This document shows, one piece after another, positions 1-5,357 of a DNA stretch of 6,304 nucleotides (positions are counted from its first letter, which is position 1; the number at the start of each line of letters is the position of its first letter). The stretch is from contig DILC01000054.1 of the NCBI GenBank assembly GCA_002424865.1, forward strand, positions 1,193 to 7,496, in the 5' to 3' direction. This DNA comes from Rhodocyclaceae bacterium UBA5602. Lineage in GTDB: Bacteria; Pseudomonadota; Gammaproteobacteria; Burkholderiales; Rhodocyclaceae. A model generated the notes under the pieces. It saw nothing but the letters and a program-made list of their open reading frames with translations, had not been told where the DNA came from and did not search any database. The position numbers were made by a program, and so were the translations under genes.

Positions 1-61
1 GGCCAGCGGCAGGCTCAACGTAACCGAGGCCGACGATGGCGATGATGGGGTTGCTGTTCAT
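1..61 (-). CDS. Nucleotide-sugar 6-dehydrogenase, N-terminal start only, apparent 1-nt frameshift
   Basis: Only the first 20 codons are in the window; the gene runs off the left edge. From the ATG at 61 the protein begins MNSNPIIAIVGLGYV, the Rossmann NAD-binding start of the UDP-glucose/UDP-N-acetylhexosamine dehydrogenase family. These enzymes oxidise C6 of a nucleotide sugar to a uronic acid for surface polysaccharide. The literal frame then reads EPAAG, but omitting the T at plus-strand position 15 restores GYVGLPLA. That is the family consensus and favours the WbpO/TviB-like branch over the GTGYVGL form of UDP-glucose dehydrogenases. An AAAGG-type ribosome binding site (66-70) lies 4 nt upstream of the ATG. 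The gene is co-directional with the epimerase at 1790-2797, a common pathway partner, but two toxin-antitoxin modules separate them. Whether the frameshift is real or a sequencing error cannot be decided from one sequence. The family call rests on a short N-terminus. Confidence 0.7.
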   Translation of the reverse strand, partial: MNSNPIIAIVGLGYVEPAAG

Positions 62-129
62 GATACCTTTCTTGGCAGGTTGCTTACTGCCAGAGTGAGT
101 TCATCGATACAGTGCCCCGGGCTGGGTGT
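58..129 (-). pseudogene. Relic of the 3' end of a second HEPN gene
   Basis: Read on the minus strand one base out of frame from the PemK-like toxin, this stretch gives PSPGHCIDELTLAVSNL and then five residues before a TGA at 58-60. The intact HEPN protein at 757-1311 ends with PSPGHFVDDFALVMNSL followed by seven residues. The distances from PSPGH to the stop are 22 and 24 codons. At DNA level, 101-128 matches 806-833 at 25 of 28 positions. The open frame is closed upstream by a TGA near 169, so no full gene remains. Its TGA overlaps the ATG of the next gene as ATGA (58-61), the typical junction of a formerly coupled gene. Inference: an earlier HEPN/MNT module sat here and was truncated when the PemK module arrived. 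The match is short, so a duplicated fragment is also possible. Confidence 0.4.
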
Positions 130-484
130 CTGGCAGGCTGCCAGGATCGCCGATATCGACATACCGGGTCAGGACAGCCCGCACGGAGAGAATGTCTTGT
201 GATGATAAATGCCCAATGGTCTTCACCACCAGGGCTTGATCCAGCGTGAATAATTTCAAACGAAAGTGACAAGCCACGTTTAGCCCGGCCTCTTTCCAAT
301 GCGTGAATGAAACATCGCTTGGCCAGACAGTATCCGTGGCTGAGGTGATCATCGCCAAAATAACTTGATTGTGCTGCTGGTTGAATTGCTCATTGGAAAT
401 CACCAATGCAGGGCGACGCTTGATTGCATCACGATCCGTGAAGGGAAAAGGAACGGCGACCACATCAAACGCCTTAAAGACCAC
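101..484 (-). CDS. PemK/MazF-like endoribonuclease toxin
   Basis: This encodes a 127-residue type II toxin of the PemK/MazF fold, small SH3-like barrels that cleave mRNA, often at short sequence-specific sites, when freed from antitoxin. The family signature is clear: FDVVAVPFPFTD (6-17), then KRRPALVIS (22-30) with the conserved Arg-Pro, a hydrophobic strand ending in the Thr/Ser pair ITSAT (46-50), and RLKLFTLDQALV (75-86). I chose the GTG at 484 because GAGGAGG lies 6 nt upstream and because it overlaps the antitoxin's 3' end by 11 nt, as in coupled TA pairs. The ATG at 499 has a poorer site, and longer starts would overlap most of the antitoxin. The recognisable fold ends near RYVDI (107-111). 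The last 16 residues, from GDPG, are an unusual tail read through a HEPN-like relic in another frame. The target sequence cannot be predicted. Confidence 0.85.
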   Translation of the reverse strand: MVFKAFDVVAVPFPFTDRDAIKRRPALVISNEQFNQQHNQVILAMITSATDTVWPSDVSFTHWKEAGLNVACHFRLKLFTLDQALVVKTIGHLSSQDILSVRAVLTRYVDIGDPGSLPDTQPGALYR

Positions 485-701
485 GCCAGGCCTCCTCATC
501 CTGTAGCGAGCTCCATTCAGACAAAGTCTCTTGCACTGCCGATAACTCGGCATCAATGGGCGAGTCAATGCGCTTGATGATGATCCGGTTGTTGCTATCC
601 AGTTCGAACGCCAGCATATCGCCTTCCCGAATATGGGCGGCCTCCCTGATTCGCTTGGGAATCGTTGCCTGGCCTTTGGCCGTGACGCGTGCAAGTTCCA
701 T
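474..701 (-). CDS. AbrB/MazE-like antitoxin (SpoVT-AbrB DNA-binding domain)
   Basis: This encodes a 75-residue antitoxin partner of the PemK/MazF-like toxin. Residues 1-45 form a swapped-hairpin AbrB domain: MELARVTAKGQATIPKRIRE, then the GD turn in IREGDMLAF and the strand RIIIKRID. AKGQ(A)TIPK is the family's DNA-contact signature. The C-terminal 30 residues are acidic and Trp-containing (SEWSSLQDEEAWRGL), as expected for the flexible tail that covers the toxin. I chose the ATG at 701 because CGGAG sits 6 nt upstream; the TTG at 716 would place that Shine-Dalgarno inside the gene. Its TAA lies inside the toxin reading frame, so the pair is translationally coupled. It probably represses its own promoter through the dyad at 716-740. 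Confidence 0.85.
   Translation of the reverse strand: MELARVTAKGQATIPKRIREAAHIREGDMLAFELDSNNRIIIKRIDSPIDAELSAVQETLSEWSSLQDEEAWRGL
491..497 (-). promoter_or_regulatory. Ribosome binding site deciding the toxin GTG start
   Basis: GAGGAGG on the minus strand is an almost ideal Shine-Dalgarno sequence, 6 nt before the GTG at 484. It lies inside the antitoxin coding sequence (codons for DEEA). It is stronger than the antitoxin's own CGGAG (708-712), which is unusual because antitoxins are usually made in excess; the GTG start codon may offset this. Confidence 0.7.
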
Positions 702-715
702 GATTTTCTCCGTCA

Positions 716-740
716 ATTACTACTGGTAGTAATTTACTAC
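716..740 (-). promoter_or_regulatory. Three-half-site operator-like dyad upstream of the AbrB/PemK module
   Basis: On the plus strand ATTACTAC (716-723), a 2-bp spacer, then GTAGTAAT (726-733) form a perfect inverted repeat. A third TTACTAC (734-740) forms a second perfect dyad with the middle arm (726-732, one central base). The 7-mer therefore occurs three times in alternating orientation in 25 bp, starting 15 bp upstream of the antitoxin ATG. AbrB/MazE antitoxins commonly autoregulate by binding such palindromes. A possible minus-strand promoter, TTAACC (755-760), 18 bp, TAAATT (731-736), would place the -10 box inside the dyads, so binding would block it. The operator role is inferred; the symmetry is seen directly. 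Confidence 0.6.
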
Positions 741-756
741 TTTTACAACTGGGAGG

Positions 757-1311
757 TTAAATTCTGATCTGGTTCGTTGCCAGGCTGTTCATTACGAGCG
801 CGAAATCATCGACAAAGTGCCCGGGGCTGGGTGACATCTCCAGTGCGGTTGCGCAGTAGTTCAGAAACCTGTTGGCATTGCCATACAGCGTGGGGATCAA
901 GGTGTGCAGGGAATTGAAGTGCTCCGCTATTTCGGTATATTCCGTTTCGTAATCGTGGGCGGCCAGATTTCTGGTGGTGCGGCACAACTGCCAGGCAGTA
1001 ACTGAATCGATCACACCTACTTTTTCGTAGAATGACAATACCTTGAGAAAAGTTTCCCCCGGCTCTCCGGCAAGGAGGCCAGCATGGCGCATGGCAGCGC
1101 CCATGGTGTCTTGCAGTTTGGCAAAACGCTCATTGATGGCAGAGAGAGTTTCAAACAGCTCAATGTTCTTTTTGTTCTCATTAAGGAAGGCTGCTGTCAA
1201 TGGCCAGGTGAGCCGATGATCGGAGGCAGCCAAAAAATAAACGCAACGCTGAATGGCTTCCAGCAGGCTGGCAAGGTGCAGGCGTTCGTTTTCCAGGGCA
1301 TGCGTTGTCAT
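757..1311 (-). CDS. hepT: HEPN-domain RNase toxin, HepT-like
   Basis: This is a 184-residue mostly helical protein. Its key feature is RNLAAHDY at 114-121, a match to the R-x4-H-x-Y motif of HepT-type HEPN toxins. Arg114 and His119 would form the RNase site. Tyr121 corresponds to the tyrosine that MntA-type antitoxins modify with AMP in the characterised Shewanella pair. It follows the MNT gene with a 4-nt ATGA overlap (1308-1311), which supports a toxin/antitoxin pair. It is longer than the roughly 130-150 residues usual for HepT/DUF86 or HI0074-type partners; the extra length lies in an N-terminal helical stretch and a C-terminal tail after about residue 155. That tail (PSPGH onward) is mirrored in the relic at 58-129. 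No closer family is recognised. Substrate RNA is unknown; tRNA or mRNA would be typical. Confidence 0.75.
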   Translation of the reverse strand: MTTHALENERLHLASLLEAIQRCVYFLAASDHRLTWPLTAAFLNENKKNIELFETLSAINERFAKLQDTMGAAMRHAGLLAGEPGETFLKVLSFYEKVGVIDSVTAWQLCRTTRNLAAHDYETEYTEIAEHFNSLHTLIPTLYGNANRFLNYCATALEMSPSPGHFVDDFALVMNSLATNQIRI

Positions 1312-1613
1312 GTGGGCTGCCCTATGAGTTTTACGGCGTTGGCGCGCGCCAGGTTCTGGAACGGGGTGGCGGGTGTTGCGCGCTCGCGCGCCAGGATGTC
1401 GACCGGCAGACCGATCAAGTTTTCCAGTGCCATCTTGATTTGTGCCCGCTCAATGAGTGTCAAAGGGGTTCCCGTTTCGATCAGCAAATCAATGTCTCCG
1501 CCCTTGGCTTGGTCGTCAAGGCGGGAGCCAAACAGAAAGACCTCCGTTACTCCATGCGTCAAACAGGAGACGGTATGGGTAATCAAGTTGATCTGATTCT
1601 GGGTGAGTCTCAT
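1308..1613 (-). CDS. mntA: MNT-family minimal nucleotidyltransferase antitoxin, MntA-like
   Basis: This is a 101-residue protein with the minimal nucleotidyltransferase core: FLFGSRLDDQAKGGDIDLLI (27-46) gives Gly29-Ser30, nine residues, then Asp40-x-Asp42, the metal-binding pair of the polymerase-beta superfamily. Asp72 in LPVDILARE fits the third carboxylate. MNT antitoxins neutralise their HEPN partner by transferring AMP to a tyrosine next to the HEPN active site, and all catalytic residues needed are present. It is transcribed before the HEPN gene; in the well-studied Shewanella pair the toxin gene comes first. No Shine-Dalgarno precedes the ATG at 1613, but a good promoter ends 12 nt upstream, so the mRNA may be nearly leaderless. 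The antitoxin role is inferred from pairing and motifs. Confidence 0.8.
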   Translation of the reverse strand: MRLTQNQINLITHTVSCLTHGVTEVFLFGSRLDDQAKGGDIDLLIETGTPLTLIERAQIKMALENLIGLPVDILARERATPATPFQNLARANAVKLIGQPT

Positions 1614-1624
1614 GGTAGATGGGC

Positions 1625-1653
1625 AGTCTATTCAGCCATGGGTATCTGGTCAA
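1625..1653 (-). promoter_or_regulatory. Sigma-70-type promoter for the MNT/HEPN module
   Basis: On the minus strand TTGACC (1653-1648) and TAGACT (1630-1625) are separated by exactly 17 bp, matching the -35 consensus at 5 of 6 positions and the -10 at 4 of 6. The predicted start site, about 1617-1619, leaves only about 4-6 nt before the ATG at 1613. This agrees with the lack of a Shine-Dalgarno. It also means the module need not depend on read-through from the epimerase gene. Confidence 0.55.
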
Positions 1654-1703
1654 TACGCAGTAGTGTGGAGACGTGTTGTGTCGATAGCGCAGGGATGCAA
1701 AGG

Positions 1704-1757
1704 TCGGCGCCCAGGGTGCTTTACAGAAACAAACTCAAGCCTGCAGGGCGCGCTGGT
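1704..1757 (+). repeat. Structured short repeat, copy 1 (intergenic)
   Basis: This 54-bp element in the gap between the MNT gene and the epimerase gene aligns with 5665-5720 inside prmC: 46 of 54 aligned positions identical, plus two single-base gaps. It opens with a dyad, GCGCCC-A-GGGTGC (1708-1719, one G-T wobble), and GCGCCC (1708-1712 region) can alternatively pair with GGGCGC at 1746-1751 near the far end. The gap 1614-1789 otherwise holds only the MNT promoter. The repeat lies just downstream of the epimerase stop, so its stem could act as a transcript end or stabiliser. The family is not recognised; it resembles a REP- or MITE-class element. Confidence 0.7.
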
Positions 1758-1789
1758 TAGACGGCGTGTTTGAATTCATCAACAGTATT

Positions 1790-2797
1790 TCAGACGTCAT
1801 AATATCCGCGATACCAATCCACAAAGCGCGCGATGCCTGATGCAACGCTGGTGGCGGGGGCAAAGCCGGTGGCCGCGTGCAGTGCGGCGGTGTCGGCCGA
1901 GGTGGCGGGCACGTCGCCATCTTGCAGCGGCAAAAAGTTTTTCTGCGCGGTTTTGCCCAGCGCGCTTTCCAGCGTGGTGATGTAGGTCATGAGCTCGACG
2001 GGATTGTGGTTGCCGATGTTGAATACGCGGTAAGGCGCCCAACTGGTGGCGGGGTCGGGCTGCTGTTTGTCAAAGGCAGGATTCGCCGCCGGCGGGCGGT
2101 CGCATACGCGAATCACGCCTTCGACGATGTCGTCGATATAGGTGAAATCGCGCTGCATTTTGCCGTGATTGAACACATCAATCGGCCGCCCTTCGAGTAT
2201 CGCCCTGGTGAATAAAAACAGCGCCATGTCAGGGCGGCCCCACGGGCCATACACCGTAAAAAAACGCAGCCCGGTGGTGGGCAGGCCAAACAAATGGCTG
2301 TAGGTGTGGGCCATTAGCTCGTTGGCTTTTTTGGTGGCGGCATACAGGCTCACCGGATGGTCTACCGAATCGGTTTCGCTGAATGGCATTTTGGTGTTGC
2401 CGCCATACACGCTGGAGCTGCTGGCGTAGGTGAGATGCTCTACTTTGGCGTGGCGGCAGCCTTCGAGGATGTTCACGAAGCCGGTCAAATTGCTGTCGGC
2501 ATAAGCGTGCGGATTTTGCAGCGAATAACGCACGCCGGCCTGGGCGGCGAGATGAATCACGCGCTGCGGCGTTTCACGGGCGAACAAGTCGGCGATGGCG
2601 GGACGGTCGGCCACGTCCAGTTTAATAAAGCGAAATTTCGGGTCAGGCAGCAGCCGTGCCAGGCGGGCTTCCTTGAGCGAGACGTCGTAATAATCATTCA
2701 GGTTGTCCAGCCCGACGACTGTGTCGCCGCGCGCCAGCAGGCGTTCGCAGACATGCATGCCGATGAATCCGGCGCAACCGGTGACAAGGATTTTCAC
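1790..2797 (-). CDS. NAD-dependent epimerase, UDP-glucuronate 4-epimerase type
   Basis: This is a 335-residue extended SDR-family enzyme of normal length for the family. It has the Rossmann motif TGCAGFIG (6-13), Asp31 for the NAD ribose, the catalytic serine region YASSSSVYG (124-132) and the YxxxK pair Tyr152/Lys156. The stretch VYGPWGRPDMALFLFTRAIL (182-201) and the RDFTYIDD motif (216-223) are typical of UDP-glucuronate 4-epimerases (LspL/Cap1J/WcaG-like), which make UDP-galacturonate for capsule, O-antigen or LPS core. Substrate is inferred by resemblance; UDP-N-acetyl-glucosaminuronate is an alternative given the dehydrogenase at the left edge. I chose the GTG at 2797 because MKILVTG is where relatives start; an upstream ATG at 2845 adds 16 unrelated residues. 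AGG lies 11 nt before the GTG, a weak site. It diverges from hemA. Confidence 0.88.
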   Translation of the reverse strand: MKILVTGCAGFIGMHVCERLLARGDTVVGLDNLNDYYDVSLKEARLARLLPDPKFRFIKLDVADRPAIADLFARETPQRVIHLAAQAGVRYSLQNPHAYADSNLTGFVNILEGCRHAKVEHLTYASSSSVYGGNTKMPFSETDSVDHPVSLYAATKKANELMAHTYSHLFGLPTTGLRFFTVYGPWGRPDMALFLFTRAILEGRPIDVFNHGKMQRDFTYIDDIVEGVIRVCDRPPAANPAFDKQQPDPATSWAPYRVFNIGNHNPVELMTYITTLESALGKTAQKNFLPLQDGDVPATSADTAALHAATGFAPATSVASGIARFVDWYRGYYDV

Positions 2798-3008
2798 GAT
2801 GAGATTTACCTGATGGAATAAGCAGATGGAGTAAGGGTGCGGCATTTTCGCATAGACGAGGCGGCGGGCTAAGCGCGGCTTGCAGTGCGGCCGTTTGCGG
2901 CGGGGTAATGGGCGCTAAAATGGCGGCCGTTTCCCACCGTTGCCGGACGCGTTCAGTTCAGTTTGTTTTCGTTTGCTGCGCCCCGCCTATCTTCAGGATT
3001 AAATTCAC
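2798..3008. other. Divergent intergenic region between the epimerase gene and hemA
   Basis: This 211-bp region must hold promoters for both directions. No strong consensus promoter stands out. TAAAAT at 2916-2921 is a fair -10 box for hemA but has only a poor -35 upstream. The 10-mer GCGGCCGTTT occurs at 2887-2896 and 2923-2932, a short direct repeat that could be a regulator site or chance in GC-rich DNA. No riboswitch-like or tRNA-like fold was recognised. Confidence 0.4.
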
Positions 3009-4262
3009 GTGCCGCTTTTTGCCCTTGGGATCAATCACCACACCGCCCCTTTGGCGGTGCGTGAGTTGGTGGCTTTTGATCCGGCCAAGCTGAACTTCGC
3101 GCTGCATGATTTATTGCGCGGGCATGGGGTGGAAGAGGCCGCGCTGCTTTCCACTTGCAACCGCACCGAGTTGTATTGCACGGCAACGGAGCCGCAGGCC
3201 GCAGCGCAGTGGTTGGCCAAGTTTCATGCCTTGCCGCTGGAAAAGATTCAACCGTATTTGTATCAGTATCCGCAGCAAGATGCGGTGCGGCATATCTTTC
3301 GCGTGGCCGCCGGATTGGATTCCATGGTGTTGGGCGAACCGCAGATTCTGGGGCAGATGAAGCAGGCGGCGCGTATTGCTGAAGAAGCGGGTACTTTGGG
3401 CAAGCTCTTGGGCAAGCTCTTTCAGCGCACTTTTTCAGTGGCCAAAGAAGTGCGCTCTACCACGGCGATTGGCGCCAATACGGTGTCGATGGCTGCGGCC
3501 GCAGTGCAGTTATCGGCGCGCATTTTTGAATCCATCGCCGCGCAGCGTGTCCTGTGCATTGGCGCGGGCGAAATGATTGCGCTGTGCGCGGCGCATTTTG
3601 CTGGCCAACACCCCAGGCAGCTCACGATTGCCAACCGCACGCTCTTGAATGCGGAAAACTTGGCGTCAAGATTTTCTGGCGACGTATTGCGTCTGGAAGA
3701 TGTGGCCGAACGCCTGGCGGATTACGACATTGTCGTTGCTTGCACGGCCAGCCCCTTGCCGGTGATTGGTTTGGGCATGGTCGAGCGTGCGCTGAAAATT
3801 CGCCGTCATCGGCCGATGGTGATGGTGGATTTGGCCATACCGCGCGATATTGAGTCGGAAGTCGCGCAATTGGATGATGTGTTTCTCTATACGGTGGATG
3901 ATTTGGGCAAAATTATTGAATCAGGGCTGGAGTCCCGCCAGGCGGCGGTGATTGAGGCGGAAGCGATTATTGATGGCCACGTGCAGGATTTTTTGCATTG
4001 GCAAGCGGCGCGCAAAACTGTGCCGACGATTCGTGCCTTGCGTGATGCGGCCGACCGCATGCGGCGGCATGAAGTGGAGCACGCGTTAAAACTGCTGGCC
4101 CGGGGGGATGCGCCCGAGCAAGTGCTAGAAGCGCTCTCGCTCGGGCTGACGAATAAATTTTTGCATGCGCCAACGCAGGCGTTGAACCAAGCGAACAGCG
4201 CAGAGCGTGCGGATCTCACCGCGCTGATTGCGCGTCTTTACCATTTGTCGTCCCCTGAATAA
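3009..4262 (+). CDS. hemA: Glutamyl-tRNA reductase
   Basis: This cytoplasmic enzyme of 417 residues, the usual length, reduces glutamyl-tRNA(Glu) with NADPH to glutamate-1-semialdehyde, the committed step of the C5 route to haem and other tetrapyrroles. The N-terminal catalytic domain begins FALGINHHTAP (4-14) and carries the nucleophile Cys50 in LLSTCNRTELY. AAGLDSMVLGEPQILGQMK (100-118) is the signature segment. The NADPH-binding domain has VLCIGAGEM (181-189), followed by ANRT (208-211) and DLAIPRDI (274-281). A helical dimerisation domain runs from about 315 to the end. The start is GTG, 10 nt after AGGA; no in-frame ATG fits as well. It leads the hemA-prfA-prmC operon, a widespread proteobacterial order, and prfA starts 4 nt after its stop. 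No broken or missing residues are seen. Confidence 0.97.
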   Translation: MPLFALGINHHTAPLAVRELVAFDPAKLNFALHDLLRGHGVEEAALLSTCNRTELYCTATEPQAAAQWLAKFHALPLEKIQPYLYQYPQQDAVRHIFRVAAGLDSMVLGEPQILGQMKQAARIAEEAGTLGKLLGKLFQRTFSVAKEVRSTTAIGANTVSMAAAAVQLSARIFESIAAQRVLCIGAGEMIALCAAHFAGQHPRQLTIANRTLLNAENLASRFSGDVLRLEDVAERLADYDIVVACTASPLPVIGLGMVERALKIRRHRPMVMVDLAIPRDIESEVAQLDDVFLYTVDDLGKIIESGLESRQAAVIEAEAIIDGHVQDFLHWQAARKTVPTIRALRDAADRMRRHEVEHALKLLARGDAPEQVLEALSLGLTNKFLHAPTQALNQANSAERADLTALIARLYHLSSPE

Positions 4263-4266
4263 GCCC

Positions 4267-5343
4267 ATGAAAAAAAGCATTTACGATAAGCTCGAACAAC
4301 TCGCTGAACGCCTTGCTGAACTGGATGGTTTGTTAGGCAGCGAGCATGCCGCAGGCGATATGGATAACTATCGCAAGCTCACCCGTGAGCATGCCGAGAT
4401 TACGCCGGTGGTGGCGCTGTTCGATGCTTACCGTCGCGCCAGCGCCGACTTTTCTGCGGCAGGCGAGCTGTTGAACGATGCGGAAATGAAGGCGCTTGCG
4501 GAAGCCGAGCAAGCCAGCGCCACGGCCGAGATGGCGCGGCTGGAAAATGAATTGCAGTTAGCGCTGTTGCCGCGTGACCCGAACGACGATAAGAATATTT
4601 TTCTGGAAATTCGCGCCGGCACGGGGGGCGATGAATCCGCGCTGTTCGCGGGCGATTTGTTTCGCATGTATTCACGTTTTGCCGAGCGTCAGGGCTGGCG
4701 CGTGGAAGTGGTGTCGCGCAGCGAATCCGACTTGGGCGGGTTTCGCGAAATCATTGCCAAAATTGAAGGGCGCGGGGCGTATTCGCAACTCAAGTTCGAG
4801 TCTGGCGGCCATCGCGTGCAGCGCGTGCCGGCCACGGAAACCCAAGGCCGCATCCATACCTCAGCCTGCACGGTGGCCGTGATGCCGGAAGCCGATGCGC
4901 TGGCTGAGGTGAATATCAACCCGGCGGATTTGCGCATCGACACCTATCGCGCCTCGGGCGCAGGCGGGCAGCACATCAATAAAACCGATTCTGCTGTGCG
5001 CATTACGCACTTGCCGACGGGTATTGTGGTGGAATGCCAGGACGACCGCTCGCAGCACCGCAACCGCGCCCAAGCCATGGCGGTTTTAGCGGCGCGCATT
5101 ATGGCAGAGCAAGAGCGTGAGCAGCAGCAAAAAATCGCTTCGACGCGTAAATCGCTGATCGGCTCGGGCGACCGTTCCGAGCGCATCCGCACGTACAACT
5201 TTCCGCAGGGACGGATTACCGACCACCGCATCAATCTGACCTTGTACAAAATCGACGCCATCATGGCGGGTGATTTGGGCGAGCTGGTCAATGCTTTGAC
5301 CACTGAGCACCAAACGGAATTGCTGGCTGAATTGGCGGCGTGA
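4267..5343 (+). CDS. prfA: Peptide chain release factor 1
   Basis: RF1 ends translation at UAA and UAG. The 358-residue protein has the stop-codon-reading tripeptide Pro-Ala-Thr at 188-190 (VPATETQGR), which marks RF1 rather than RF2. The catalytic Gly-Gly-Gln is at 233-235 in SGAGGQHINKT, the same numbering as E. coli RF1. Domain 1 (about 1-100) is a charged helical region. The conserved AGTGGDESALF segment is at 117-127. The start is ATG at 4267, just 4 nt after hemA's stop, with no recognisable Shine-Dalgarno; translation probably depends on ribosomes finishing hemA. The Gln235 side chain is the target of PrmC, encoded next, so enzyme and substrate are made from one mRNA. The gene ends in TGA, which RF1 itself does not read. 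Confidence 0.97.
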   Translation: MKKSIYDKLEQLAERLAELDGLLGSEHAAGDMDNYRKLTREHAEITPVVALFDAYRRASADFSAAGELLNDAEMKALAEAEQASATAEMARLENELQLALLPRDPNDDKNIFLEIRAGTGGDESALFAGDLFRMYSRFAERQGWRVEVVSRSESDLGGFREIIAKIEGRGAYSQLKFESGGHRVQRVPATETQGRIHTSACTVAVMPEADALAEVNINPADLRIDTYRASGAGGQHINKTDSAVRITHLPTGIVVECQDDRSQHRNRAQAMAVLAARIMAEQEREQQQKIASTRKSLIGSGDRSERIRTYNFPQGRITDHRINLTLYKIDAIMAGDLGELVNALTTEHQTELLAELAA

Positions 5344-5357
5344 CAACGCAGGTCAGC

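Noticed and set aside
485..694. N-terminal extension of the PemK-like toxin frame up to an ATG at 694
   Set aside because: It would overlap nearly the whole antitoxin gene. PemK/MazF homology begins right after the GTG at 484, which has a strong GAGGAGG site, so the extension is an antisense-free but out-of-frame shadow of the antitoxin.
716..740. The TTACTAC triplet as the start of a CRISPR or tandem-repeat array
   Set aside because: The units alternate in orientation with spacers of only 1-2 bp, which fits an operator, not an array.
101..833. The 28-bp near repeats at 101-128 and 806-833 as attachment-site direct repeats of an integrated element
   Set aside because: No integrase or transposase lies between or beside them, and the match continues as protein-level similarity to a HEPN C-terminus, so shared coding ancestry explains it better.
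1084..1760. Two plus-strand open frames of 151-170 codons opposite the MNT/HEPN genes
   Set aside because: They have no recognisable domain and lie antisense to genes with clear catalytic motifs. Only the final codons matter, because they cross repeat copy 1.
2357..2821. A 154-codon plus-strand open frame opposite the epimerase
   Set aside because: It is a shadow produced by GC-rich codon structure. It lacks any family signature and overlaps a convincing SDR gene.
2798..3008. A haem- or tRNA-responsive leader element upstream of hemA
   Set aside because: No convincing conserved fold or motif could be found by eye. The short GCGGCCGTTT direct repeat alone is too weak.
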